From Trichinella spiralis (taxonomy: Eukaryota; Nematoda; Enoplea; Trichinellida; Trichinellidae): a stretch of DNA of 64,000 nt. A program made the translations under genes and the position numbers. Location: assembly GCA_000181795.3 (NCBI GenBank), contig CM012955.1:15212777-15276776 (forward strand), written 5' to 3'. Within the stretch, counting starts at the first letter, position 1; every line of letters begins with the position of its first letter. Under the pieces are notes generated by a model that saw only the letters and a program-made list of their open reading frames with translations, searched no databases and was not told the origin of the DNA. Positions 23,641-36,300 of the stretch are shown here, piece by piece.

Positions 23641-26135
23641 AACAATGGATATAAGCAGACAAGTTCTATTTATTTATTTATTTATTTTTTAATATACAAT
23701 TAATGAAACAATAAATGAACAGTAAATTGATTGTCATATCACTAGTTCACATGTCAATGAGTGAGTGATGTGTTTGCAAGAAAAAAAGTGGAATAAAATC
23801 TGCCAACCAACTGAGAAAAGTTTGTAATATAAAAATTTAAATAACGTGCAACAATTGAAATATTTCACATGATCAACAGACATGTTGTGAATTGAAAAAT
23901 TTTGAAGAAAATCATTAAAAGCATTGAAAATTTCTTTTTTATTTTCATTTTTTCCATTCATTCAAACAGTGAAAGCAATTTCCCAGCTTCAATTGACAAC
24001 AGCGTGCGCAATTTCCTGAGAAAACTGGTGCAGAAAGCTGGTACCGGTATATTTATTAAGCGGCTCGTTTGAAAAGCACCACGGTGACGACTGATCACAA
24101 TTGTTGAACAGAATTACTTAATCCGGCCAGTGGTCGATTTTCACTTCAATTTTAAGCTTATTGGAACCGGTAAATCGTCTGATTTCCGGCCGGCGTTCAT
24201 GCCATCAGGCAATTGTACAAACGTTGAACATGAAGCATACGCTGAAAGCATCGCAGGTCGCGTGATTTCACTTTGCGAAAATTCATCTTCAAGCAACTTG
24301 GAAAATAAGTTTCAAGAAGGATCATTCTATGATGATAGTTGAACAGAAAACTGGTTTCGACATGGATATTGCTAGTTTCAAGAGGTGTCTGAATTGTGAA
24401 CGCTAAGAACCTGAATCAACCGGCCTTATTATGATTATTATCATCATCATTGCACATTATTTGCAAACAATGATTAAAGCAGGTCAACACGAAAAGCGTG
24501 CAATTGATTCAGCCGATTGCCACTTTTTCAAGCTAATAAAAACGACGAAACAATTTTTGAAATTGACATTTCATTTAAAAGAAAAAAATAATAATAAAAT
24601 ATAATTCACTGACGTTCAATTTCAACTGTCATCAAGCTAATGGCGATCAACTTGCGTGGCAGGCGCACTGATTTGGAACATTCTTGTCCAAAGTAATGGA
24701 TCGCCACATTTCACAATTGAGTACAGCTTTGGCTTTATTATCATAAAGCGCCGAAAACAACGCTGACCCCGAAATTTGACGACACTGAAAAATGCTGCTA
24801 GCAACGCTTGTCAATTTGTCATTTTAAGCAGATGACTCAAGCTGAGCGGCTACTCACGTCCAGTTCTTTTGTTCACATTTTATTGTTGTGCTATGCTATT
24901 GGCTATAATTTTTCAATCAACTTGAAATATGTCACCATGCTTAATCATAATCCATAATTTTGGCATTTAAGCATCTTTACAACTGTATATGTAAAGAATG
25001 AAATTAAAAATAATTCCAAATCTGAAAGAAATTTACCTTCTTGCCCTGGAGCAAACACATACACACACATGTATCTATGCATGTATGATTGTATCTAAAG
25101 CAGTATGCAATTACTAAAAATGACCATTGAACAAGCCTTTTAATCAATTCACTAAGACGCTTTTGATTAAGCCTTCAAGGAAGAAAACTGCAAAACAAAT
25201 GACGTTCAATGCTAAACCGTTTTACAATTTATATTCATACATGCACCATTCGTCAATTTGCTTGTCTAAGCTAATTTAGCATGTAAGCTGATACAAATGA
25301 GCAACATATTTCAAGAAGATTATAAATTTTTGCTCAATTAATTTCCAACAAAAGTTGTTCAGCTAATTCTATTCAAATGTTTTTTTTAATTAGAAGCACA
25401 AACATTGACAATACTAAAAGCAAACTTGAACGTAAAAATAATTTATTATTGTAATCATTTTCAACACAGTATTTATTATTGCTGTTGTTGATTTGATAAG
25501 TTGTGTGTGCAGTGTGATGTTTTTTCTTTTGAACCTTGAATTCGTCGTCTTTCATGCGGCAAGATGTCAAATGGAAGAAAGATAAAAGTTTATTTGTGGA
25601 AATATTACTGAATGAACTTTTGTTGCAGCAAATATGTTGTGGTCACGCGCCAATTAGAAATGAATAATCGAAATTACCCGGTTTTGAAATGTCACTTTGT
25701 CAAACTATGAATTATACGTTCTTTCTCAATTAAAATTCCAATTTCTGTAATCCACATGCGCATACATCTTCAAGCGACCAGACAGATTCTTGTAGCTGAG
25801 CAAGCAGTTTTCATTTTTCCCACCAAGCAATGCAATACGTACATTATAAATATGGCAACATCAACAGCACCAACAGTAGCAGCAGCAGTAATGATGAAAA
25901 AAACGACACTGCTTGTTTGCTTTGTTTTGCTTAAATGGCTGGTTTTGTTATGAATATATTTAAATTTTTGAATACAGTTAGCGGTTGGTTTTGTACAGGA
26001 GAACTGTGCAATTTTGCAAAGCCGGTCTCGTTCCATCGGCAGGTTCAATTGACCAAAGCAGGCCAAGAAGAAAAAGCGGCTAATGCAGTGCAGTATAGAT
26101 GTCAGTCAGTTCGCGGTCGAAACGCTTGAAGAAGA
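23641..26135. other. Mostly non-coding stretch
   Basis: Contains a short TTTA run near 23.67 kb, an AT-rich body, and a CAGCAG/ATG-rich patch near 25.87 kb. No frame shows recognisable homology. Confidence 0.5.
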
Positions 26136-26176
26136 TTAAGGGACACCGCCAGATCGTTGTTCAAATAGTGCCGCGG
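26136..26176 (-). CDS. Candidate short terminal exon of the Irx gene
   Basis: Exon 4 of Irx ends in phase 1 at 27731. On the minus strand a good acceptor (GTATGTTTTCAG, AG at 26178-26177) opens a GC-rich exon that completes the codon and reads AAALFEQRSGGVP then TAA. Phase, acceptor quality and composition fit. The exon is too short to judge by homology. The alternative is retention of the exon 4 frame to a stop at 27624, adding a hydrophobic, intron-like tail. Confidence 0.33.
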
Positions 26177-27730
26177 CTGAAAACATACAACGCCGACGTC
26201 AAACATCGTCGGCCGTCGTTCTGTTTGCGCTGCTATTGAAACCGCCAACCGGCTACAAAAGCGCCGGCTAGTTAATACTGGACAAGCATTTCTTTTGCTT
26301 ATATATTCTTTCGCCGCAATCTTTACTCATCTTTCAGAGAGCGAAAAAAGAAGAACAATAGAAGGAGGAAAGCAGGCACCTAAAACGCACGAGCAGGGCA
26401 AGGTCTTGTACAAAGCAAGCTAATAATAAAAATAAAAATAAATAAATAAATAATAATGATAATTAATAATAGCATTTATGACAATAACGGTATTATGAAA
26501 ATCTGCAACTTTTCTTTGTCCAAAGCACTCTCCTCGACATCAGTATAGAATTGTTGTATGTGAGCGAAGCAAATAAAAAAATGGGGGAAAAAAGAACAAC
26601 ACCGACCAATTGCTTGGATTTGGCACAGTCGGTAAAGTATAGGAGTGTTTGAAAAAAAATTTCAGAAAGGAAAAGAAATGGAAACACTGGAAATCAAAAA
26701 AGACAACAGGCTCGCCGTTGCTTCTGCGATAGTATCCATTGGCACGGGATTCTCATACTAGAGATGATGAGCACGGTTCGGCCAGGTGCTGCTCTGTTTC
26801 GGGCATCATTTGTATACATCAACGACAAAAATGCAGCTAACCACAATGACTACAACGGAAAATCAGGACCATTTCAATTCCAACTCAGTCACCATTTTCA
26901 CGTTGCTGCCGTTGTACGGCAACCGTCTACTTTTATACGAGTACCATCACTGAAAAATACCAAGTCATTGTGATAAAAAAAATGCCTCTTTATTTGAAAT
27001 TCAAAAAGTACTTGACAGATGTGGGTGGAACGGTGGCAGCAGCAACAATATCAGCCGGCGATAGTGATCCAAAACAGGGCATGTTGGCTGTCATTCGATT
27101 GTCTACAATTGCAATAACAGTTGCATTCACTGTGAACTAGAAGTTTACAAACATTTACAGTATACGCTGTTGTTCAGAAGTGAATAAACACGAGACTGAT
27201 TCAGAGAGTGCAGAAAAAAAATCAGCAAAGAAAAAATAGTAAAAGCAAAAAATTGAAAAGAAACACTAAAAACCTTGAAGACATGCATGACATGTGCACC
27301 ATCGGCCTATAAAATAGTGCGTGCTTGATCGACACCGGCCGTTTTGGCCTGTCACATCTTGTCCGACCACTACGGGTCGTGAATTCGTTCTTCTGATTAA
27401 TGGGATAGTTAAAACGGTTGCCTCTTGAGCGTGCAAACATCTGGTTATAGTTCGAGTGTCAAACTGGGGATGATATAATTAAAAAGAGCTAATCAATCAT
27501 AATCGTTTGCAAATGTTCACGTCGCTCTTTTTCTGAACAAACAGTTTGTAAAACATTGAATTTCCCTGTTCATACAGTCCAAATCAATTAGATCAATTTA
27601 TAATATGCAATACAGATGTAATTCTAGTTTGTAACACAAGTAAAAATATACAGGAACAATGATGCACAGAAAAAACAGTAATCCGTGAGTACAAATAAAA
27701 AATATATACAAAGCAATTGTGAATGTTTAC

Positions 27731-29337
27731 CTGCTACGGCAACGTTAGTCAAACCGCTTGGAATGGCCAAATTGAGGAAACTATGCGCATGTGGATTAGG
27801 CAGCGATGGAGGAGGAGGTGGTACAACACAACGACCAAATATTTCTGGTCTTAGGGCCGCTGACGAATAAGGGTATCCGATCAGGCTGGGCACTAAAGAG
27901 CTTGGCAAGCGCTGTTGATACAAACTGGCAGCAGCTAGCTGTTGCCAGTGATTAAAAGCAGCCAAGTTTGCCGAGTGCTGCTGCTGCTGATGTTGTTGCT
28001 GTTGTTGTTGTTGCTGTTGTTGTTGTTGTTGTTGTTGCTGCTGTTGTTGGACAGTTTCCAATTCGCCTACTGTCTGTGACCTGGGTGGCACCGGTGATAC
28101 AGCATTCACCGTATCTTCAACAATTGACCAGATTTTTGACTTTTTTGCTGAAGGCTTTTGCTCAGCCGGTGATGAAGTTTGCTGCCGTTTAGACGAATCA
28201 GCACCTTTTTCATTTTCATCTTGTGACTCCCAGAGTGTCTGTCGATCATCATCCGGCTTGTCACTTTCGCCTGTCAGCGTTCTTTCTTCGGATTCTAAGA
28301 GGTCATCTAAAGGATCCTCTTCCATTGATGCAGACCCATTCACCCTGCCGGTAGAAGGCTGCTCTTCGTCCTCTTCAGATCTGTTTCTCGGTGACCATGT
28401 CATTTTGTTTTCTTTTTTCAGACGCCGGCGAGCGTTAGCAAACCACGTAGACACCTATAAAGAGTGCATACGTCTAGTAAAACAGCAGAAAAAAGCTCCT
28501 CGACAAGCGGCCACTTCTTGACACTCATTTTAACGCCTTTTGACAAACACAACGCGCGTAAACGTCAACGAACATACCTGCGTCAGAGTCATTTTCGTGA
28601 TGATTGCTAACATAATTTTTTCACCCTTGGTAGGATATGGATTTTTTCGATGTTCATATAGCCATGATTTCAGCGCAGCTGTAGTTTCACGGGTCGCATT
28701 TTTTCTCCGAGCTGCGTTCAAATCCAAAGGATTAGCAAACCTGAAAATACTGGAAAACGTTACTTAATAATAAAAACAAACCCATAAATTCAACAACAAC
28801 ATCACCTGTCTGCCGCGTATTGATAGGATGCGGTTAGCGCCGGGTCTAGATAATAAGCGGGCAATGTTTGCGCTGATGACTGTAAAACCGGTGACACTCC
28901 TTCAGCAGCTACTTTTAAATCCATTGCTGCTGCGGCCGCTGTTGGACTGACGTTCGGATAAAAGCCTAATGTAAAACCGTGCGGAAACGCTCCAGGGGTC
29001 CGAAATTGATCCAAAGTAGAGCCAGCAGTGGTCAGCATCTGTGAGGGCAAACCATAGCTGGCAGCTAACAGACGAAGGGTGTCGGCTGACATTTCAGTTC
29101 CATTTAACGATAACGTACCAGAGTTGATGAGTGAATGTTGAGTCGGGATCTGCGTCGCATCGGGTCGGCTAGAGGGTGATGATTTGGCATTCGACGAAGA
29201 TGCCGATGTCGAAGAAGAAGAAGACAGAAAAAGCTAAAAAGCAAAACCAATTGTTAACTTCTTAACTGTTCGTCTGTAAGCCAATTTTGCATCACCTGCG
29301 GATTCATCCCGTACGGTAGAGCCTGTCCAAAGGACAT
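27731..29337 (-). CDS. irx: Iroquois-family TALE homeodomain transcription factor
   Basis: Exons: 29337-29296 ([14 protein letters not shown]), 29233-28806, 28740-28578, 28454-27731. With the candidate last exon the protein is about 465 residues. The homeodomain spans the last two of these exons: [20 protein letters not shown], then [10 protein letters not shown] with the Pro-Tyr-Pro three-residue loop insertion that defines TALE proteins, then [19 protein letters not shown]. The intron interrupts it just before recognition helix 3 ([14 protein letters not shown]), and position 50 is Ala as in other Irx proteins. After it come an acidic Ser/Glu-rich region, a [10 protein letters not shown] motif like the KIWSLA motif of Irx relatives, a polyglutamine tract and Pro-rich blocks. 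Irx proteins bind DNA in the nucleus and pattern neural and other tissue. Which Irx paralogue this is cannot be told. Confidence 0.95.
27976..28050 (-). repeat. CAG/CAA polyglutamine tract in Irx
   Basis: About 25 codons, nearly all Gln with one His interruption near the 3' side. CAA and CAG codons are mixed, which lowers slippage compared with a pure CAG run. It lies between the KIWS motif and the Pro-rich tail. Confidence 0.9.
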
Positions 29338-29900
29338 TGTTACAATAGAGAAAGCAAAAAGTAAGAAACGGCTGCACGCGCGTGACTCTAGATTGACTTG
29401 TCTTGGTGAAGAGTAATTTCTAGCAAAGGATGCGAGCAGTTCGCCATACCACAGGGATCGCTTTGTCACTTAACTGCGGACGTCACGAAAGCTGTCAAAT
29501 CGTATTACAAACGTTCGCCGATCCTCATCCATTCATTGGCTAATAGCTTGTTTGACATCTCACGATTGCGCGTAAACTGGAAGCTCGACGTTTCACGTGA
29601 CTTCTGCTTCTAGACCACGCCTACCAGGCCAATTACGCGTTAATGCCAACCAATCAGCTTGCGCAGGTGAGAATGAAATGAACAATGATTGGTCAACGTG
29701 TAGCCAGCGGCCGACCCGCCCCAGTGGATGATTTACCGCTTCGACCCGGCCAGCGCCCAGGGCCGATAGCGCTGATTCATCCGCGCCAACGTAGAATCGC
29801 CGTCGCATTGGCGCCGTGAGTCCATCTCACCGCTGACCCCTGACGGACACGCTGTCAAGTCAACAATACTCTATAAGTCTTGGCCGATTGCGCAAAAGGC
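29338..29900 (-). promoter_or_regulatory. Irx promoter region with CCAAT cluster
   Basis: This GC-elevated, CpG-rich block sits directly upstream of the Irx start. It has three CCAAT boxes, at 29535-29539 (inverted), 29650-29654 and 29688-29692 (inverted), about 40-115 bp apart. There is also a CACGTG E-box at 29594-29599 and a GACGTCA site at 29479-29485. Spaced CCAAT boxes are the usual target of NF-Y at TATA-less promoters. I see no clear TATA box. Transcription start is not determined. Confidence 0.5.
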
Positions 29901-30300
29901 GCAGTTGGACCTTTGATCGACGATCGTGTTGACGCTTGGTCGAGCACGATGTTGCTGATCATGACAGGTTGATGGTTCGCTTGGTCGACTCGTTTCCACA
30001 TCGGGCAATCGATACCATGCCGCCGCATTGTATTTATATTTTCGGCGGCCGTATGTCACGCGTCCAAGGGCCATCAATCACCGGACGCCGTATTAACACC
30101 GTCCGTGCATGTGAATTGTTTTGTTACCTGGGTTCAATTGACTACGACCATATGTCCAGCGCTTCGTTTCATCCCAGTGCCATAGACCGACTAAATATTT
30201 GTATCCACTGTTCACGGTCGCCAGCGCTTATCCGCCCCTAAGCCCCTGTTTGACATGACCGCGGTGCTTTTTTGCGCGGCTATGACAAAAAGTTGGAAAC
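29901..30300. other. Distal GC-elevated upstream segment of Irx
   Basis: High CpG continues to about 30.3 kb, then composition drops sharply to AT-rich. Overlapping open frames on both strands here look like by-products of GC content. Likely 5' UTR or proximal regulatory DNA (inference). Confidence 0.35.
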
Positions 30301-33300
30301 AAAAACGGATTTCGCCGTTGGCTGATTTTGCTTGCAAAATCACAAGCTGTTCGTTTCAGGTCGATAGTTTTGAAAACTTTCGCTTCATTCTTTGGGCATT
30401 TGTTTAATTTGCAGTCGATCGAAGCTAACATGAAACTGAAATGAAAATTAAGAGAGAAAAAAATAGTCTGACATGCTGATAGCAATTTGACGAAATAAAT
30501 GCCCAAAAATTGAACGCGAGCACAGCTCAACTGGACATTATAATAAAAGAATGGAGAAGCCAAAAAATTAGTTTTTTTTTTCAAAACTTATTTGTTATGA
30601 AAGAAATTTATAACTCAATCTATTTATTTAGTAAATAAATAACTTTTGAAATATCATTCGTCGTATTAATGTCAACCAGCATGCTGATAAAAAATAAAAC
30701 TTTCCAGGAAGTGTTTTCTTTTTTATGTTATTGATAAGAGACTCTGGTCAGACACGCATTACGGAGAAATAACAATGAGTTTGCGTGTAGGTAAAATATA
30801 TTCTTTTCAATGGGCTATTTAAGCATTTTAATTAAAAATTGGATTTGTAATTTCAAACGAACTTCTAATGGATCATTGTGAATCATAATTATAATTGAAA
30901 TAATTTTTACGCTTTATCATTCAGGTGACATTTGGAATATGTTTTACAAGTATGATCGACATAATCAAAAATAATAATGTTTGCTTATTTCCTTTTTTAG
31001 AAGTTCATTTGAAAATTAAATCGCACTGTTACAATGCAGTTACTTGTTAACAGCAAATAATTCATAGTATATTTATTCATTTTGTTAATTGTTAGCTGAA
31101 ACAATTTTATCATGTTTCAGTTATCAGATAAATTTCATTTTTATATAGAGTTTACAATATATATATATATATATTTTTATCGAAAGTTGTTTCTCTTCGC
31201 TTCTTATCAAGTTGACTGATAGGTGTTGAGGCGAGAAATAGCGCTGCTTCAGTGTGGCCAAACTCTTGGCCAGCTGGCCGAATAGTTTCCGGTCAGATCA
31301 TGTTGCCTGAACTGGTCAGGCGCGAAAGCAGATAAGCCTGCATTCGGTGTAAACTTCGATTTTTCTATTGAAGCTTTTTAGAGGTTACATGCCATTTAAG
31401 TATGAGTGTACATTTCCTGTAAAAGCTGAAAGTGAGCCAAACGAAAGGAAGCGTCAATTTTATCCTTTCACGTTTTCGCTCTGCTGCGTTTGCTAAATTG
31501 TATATTGAGAAATGGCGCCGACGCGAAGAGACACATCTCACGCACTAACGCGGTCACACAAGAAGAATAAAACTAAAGCTGAATATGGACAAGCTCAGAA
31601 AAGCCTCTGGGAAATCAGATGCTAGCCAGCTTTTTGCACTCTCTGTTTGTTTTCATCGGTCCGTTATAGGCTGTATAGTGATGGCTAGATAACTTGAAAA
31701 GCATCCAGTAGAGAGTGTTTGCGTCAAATTATAATACAGTATACTTAAAATAACAATGCATTCTGTTTGAAAACAACTTTGTTCATTCAGCACGGCTACT
31801 CTTGAAAATTTATCGCATCGATTCTACGCCGCTTTGAATCGTCTTGTTTAACTGCTATTACACTCTTTACAAGGAGCATACACATTTTTGAACTTGAACA
31901 ACGAATTAACATTGAACAAATGCTATATATATTATGAAGTTTTAGAATTAAAAGAATGTTCATTTTTATTCATCACAAATGCAATTTGTTGCAAATTATT
32001 TATGTCAACATACAAGTTCCATTTATTTATTTATTTAACTAAAGAAGAAAAAGAACTATCATAAAACAAAGTGAGTTATTATTTAAATAAAAAAATAATT
32101 AATTTTTAATTTCAATTTAAATTAGGAATAAGAAATTTGATGTTGTATACATTTGTTATTTAATGCATATTTTGAAGATGTTGAAAAAATGATTTGATTT
32201 ATCACTATTCAGTGGGAAAGTACTACTGTTCTATATTTATCCTTGAGTTTTGGCGATTGGTGCCAAAAGAGTAGATAAGAATGCCTATTGTCAAAATGGC
32301 GATTTGAAATGAAAAGAAATGATTCATCTCTTTTAAACTACAAGTGTTGGCGATTTTTGAAAAGAGCAACAGATTAGGGTGGATTTTGAAGCGTCAGTAG
32401 TTTGTCGGCCTGAAAACAACCGATATGGAATGTCAAATTTGAACCTGACGTTCAAAGCGGACCTCTTCTTGCACTTCGTTAGACAAGTCCAACCGCCTAG
32501 ATCACAACTGAGCTGATTTTATTCCTCGATTGCAATTTTTGTTCCTTTCTCGTTGAGATGGTATCCGCGATATTTTTCTAAGGGAAAGCTCAGCGTTGTT
32601 GTTGCATGTCAGAATCAATCTTGACGGAAATCACAACGTTCCATCGCAAAATGCCTGGCGGACAATATAAGCTTTCATATAATGACAGCATTATGATGAG
32701 ATGGATTTTGCACCGATTTAGCGTCGAAAGATGCTCAACTGGAAAAGAAAAGTCTCCTATGTAACAATATAAAATCCATCTATTACTCACAGATCTAGCC
32801 TCACATGTGGCCTGTCATTTTTTCTGAAATCAGTTCAAGGAAAGAAGCTTTTCAGTTGCTGCTATAGTCAAGGTGTTCACGCACAAACTAGCTAGCAGAC
32901 TCATTCATTACATTTTTTTATTCGAAAGTTGCGTTTAACACATCTTGCTAGCTTGCAGTTTATTCAAAGAAAAAAGAAAAAATTTACTTTTTAATACTGT
33001 AAATAAACTTCCACATGATTAATTTTGAAAAGTAAAGGAATTCACTTCTACGCATTTGGCATTCTACGGCACAGAGCTCCAAAGCAACGATATATTGTTG
33101 AGATGCTGTAGAATTTTGGAATTTTTTAAAAAACACATTCGATAGTAGTGAACGTAATATTTTCCGGAAACTCTTATTGTAAATGATAATTTATTTCACG
33201 AATATACATACAAAACAATCTTTACCACTCTTAGTATTTTAGAATTATAAATAATAGTGCTTTGTCTGTCTCAACGATATTTCTGAACATTTCGCAAGAA

Positions 33301-36300
33301 TTGGAAAGATTGCACTGCTTTGTTATATAAACATTCTTTTCAGATTGAATAATTTTATTAAAATTGATAAACAGAATAGACTGAATTTCAAAAATAAATC
33401 AAAACAAGCTATGAATGTAAGCTTTTTGTATGATAATTTTCGATTTTGTATTTTTGATAAATTAGAAAATGAGAACGCTTAGGCGCTGACAAAGTCCCGT
33501 TTGAAAAGTGGGGTTTGTTCTTGTTGGCATCCCAACGTTGCGACTTTACAGCTTGTCGTACATGCATGTCGTTGAGAAATTTCTATAGTCGGCCCAATAG
33601 TTGAGACATTCTGGAAAACCAGAGTCGTGATGACATGCAGAAAAGTAATGCTGAGAAAAAAAAACAAGTTTTTCAGCTTGTTTTTCCAATGAATTGAATG
33701 ATTTAACTTTTGAAAGCGCAGAGGGCGACGTTAGCCAACGTCTGCTAAGCCAATTTTTTTTTCTTCTTAGATAACCATCTCGCTTCAATCACAATGTTGC
33801 TGCCACATCAACACATTTTCATTGTTCAACAATCAGTGTTAGCTGTTAAAAAAGGCAGAAAAACAATTATTTCAAAAATTTATTACATTTTTCTTAATTT
33901 TAACATTCGGCTAGTTTAAATTTTAATTTTCTTCCAAGCCCATTCAACAAAACCACTACACGGAATTCTATTTTTCTTCTTTGAACTGTTTAAATAATAA
34001 ATTTGCTTTTTTTTCAGTAATAAAAAATATCAAGTCAAATTTTTGTCCCGTTATTTCACATTGCTTCATTCAACTAACTGTTTTTGCTTAATGTTGTCAT
34101 TTTAAAAGAAAAGCGGCTTTAAGAATTAATCGCATTATCAAATTACTTTGTCTTTGATTAATCGACATGCTTCTTATTAATGCATTTCATTGTTACAAAT
34201 GTAGTTCGCTTTGGCGAGTGCTGATAAATTTTCAAGAATTGAACTTGCTTCTGAGCTTTGAAACTAGATTTTCATGTATCTCTCAAAATTTGAACCACGA
34301 GGCATCCAGATGTCGCGAGGTCTGTTTTGTCATATGGCAGCTTCTTGTCAGCGCCAAGGATAAATTATCAATATGTAAACTGTTAATCAACATTTAATGA
34401 CGCCAAGCATCGAACACAACTGCATCCGCTTCAACTGTCAAAGCTTTGAATTCATCGCTTGAAAAATGTAACAAACACTTTTGTCCGGCAAGAGATGATT
34501 GTTTTTCTGCTCGCTTCTAGTTGTTCAACATTAAAAGAATAAAAATTTCATCATTGTTATTAAATTACTTACTTTGCTCTTTTATTCTGAAAAAGAAAAA
34601 AGAATTGATAACCTTTAAATTCAAGAAATGATCTAGAAATTCACGCTCAGCATTCCAAATGTTCAGTATGTTAATTATTTATAAACGATAAGCATCAGCT
34701 TCAAAATGGAAATGATAATTATGAAAAACAAGTGAGCTTTCAAAATTCCTAAATCCTACATTTCTCTTTATTTCGAATCTTTTCAACATGTTGCTCAACA
34801 GTACTTTATCTTATCTTATCAAACTTACCAAAATTTGAATAATATCCAAACGTTATGTTTATTATCTTCGTGAAATTATAACAGACGTTTAGTATGTCAA
34901 CCAAAGACGCACCCATAAGCAATAAATTTAAAAAAAATATGGACAACTACTTTCAAAAACCTGAGGGCATTGTAGAATATGTAGACAGAATTGCATACAA
35001 AAAAAACTGACAACTAAGTTAACAAGTATTGTGATGTTTCTAAAATTGAGATTGTAAAATCACTTCCAAGTCCAAACGATGGTTTGTTTGACGTTTACTA
35101 GTGTAACAAAGACTGTTAACAATAAGCTCAGAAACAAAAGGTTGTGCATCAAGAACATTCGATAAGCTCATTTATAAACATGCTAATCAATACATTTGAT
35201 AATGATCTTTCGTAGAGATGTTTCAATTTGGTTATAGTGTCATTTTATAATACTTTGAACAATCTGCTATCACTCTAAGTAGAAAAAATAATGATTTACT
35301 ACAAAGCAAAATGTGTAAAAGTGGAAGGAAGTCCTTAACTTTTTATATTTGCATGAAAACAATACAAGAATTTTTTTTACGTTTAAATGAATGATATGAC
35401 CAAGCAGCACTGAAAAATTGATATAACCGAAGACATATTTGACCTTACGTCAAATTTTTCAAGGAATTTTACTATTTGTAAAGTTAAAGTTTGACATAAA
35501 ATGTAAAAACCTTTCCATCCGTGAAAGTAATCAATCATATGAATTTTGTACAATGTTAAGTAAAGTTTGAAAATGTTTTTTACTTTATTTATTATGCTGT
35601 TGCCCTATATTATAATGTCGCATTGCTTTGACACTGGATGAATTATTTTTGTCGCTACGACGACCCATCTGTTTTATGAACAATCTATTGGTGGTATAAA
35701 ACATTTAACAGAATGATAATCTTTGTATATTATTTGTGTGATATTTGCTCGCCAATCGGATAACGACAACAATACTGGTGTATCAAGTTAAAAGAAGTTG
35801 TTAAGCATTTGTGAGCATAATAAGTTAAAGCTCGATGAAAAGTAGCCGCCACTGTTCTTTGGATAAAGCCGTCTACAAGAAGGTTTTGTACAATGCTGTC
35901 GTGGGAATGTCAATTGTGAAACAGTGATCCGTTTGTACAGATCATTGGATAGGCGGCTTGTTTCAAAGAGTCGACCCCGACGCTGACCCGACCCCAAAGT
36001 GGATTAGTGTAAGCGACACCAGCGGCTAGTCTCTGATCAACGTTTGCTTCACCGAGCAGACGACCTCAACGATTAGTGTTCCACACTGTGTGACCGGCGC
36101 TAATAACCTTTCAAATCAAACAGTCTTTGTGGCTGCCGCCAAATGATACTGTAGATATGGACATGTCAACATATTAAAGGTTGTGTTGTTGTTCATGCTC
36201 TGACAACCGTTACTGCAACGGTTGAAAGGTGAACCAACATCATCAACTACAACTCTAAGCAGTATTGTGTCCATGTCTTTCATCTCGCTGGTTTGCTCTG

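Noticed and set aside
25756-26129. Open frames on both strands around a CAGCAG patch
   Set aside because: Simple-sequence driven and without motif; only the short candidate Irx exon nearby fits splice phase.
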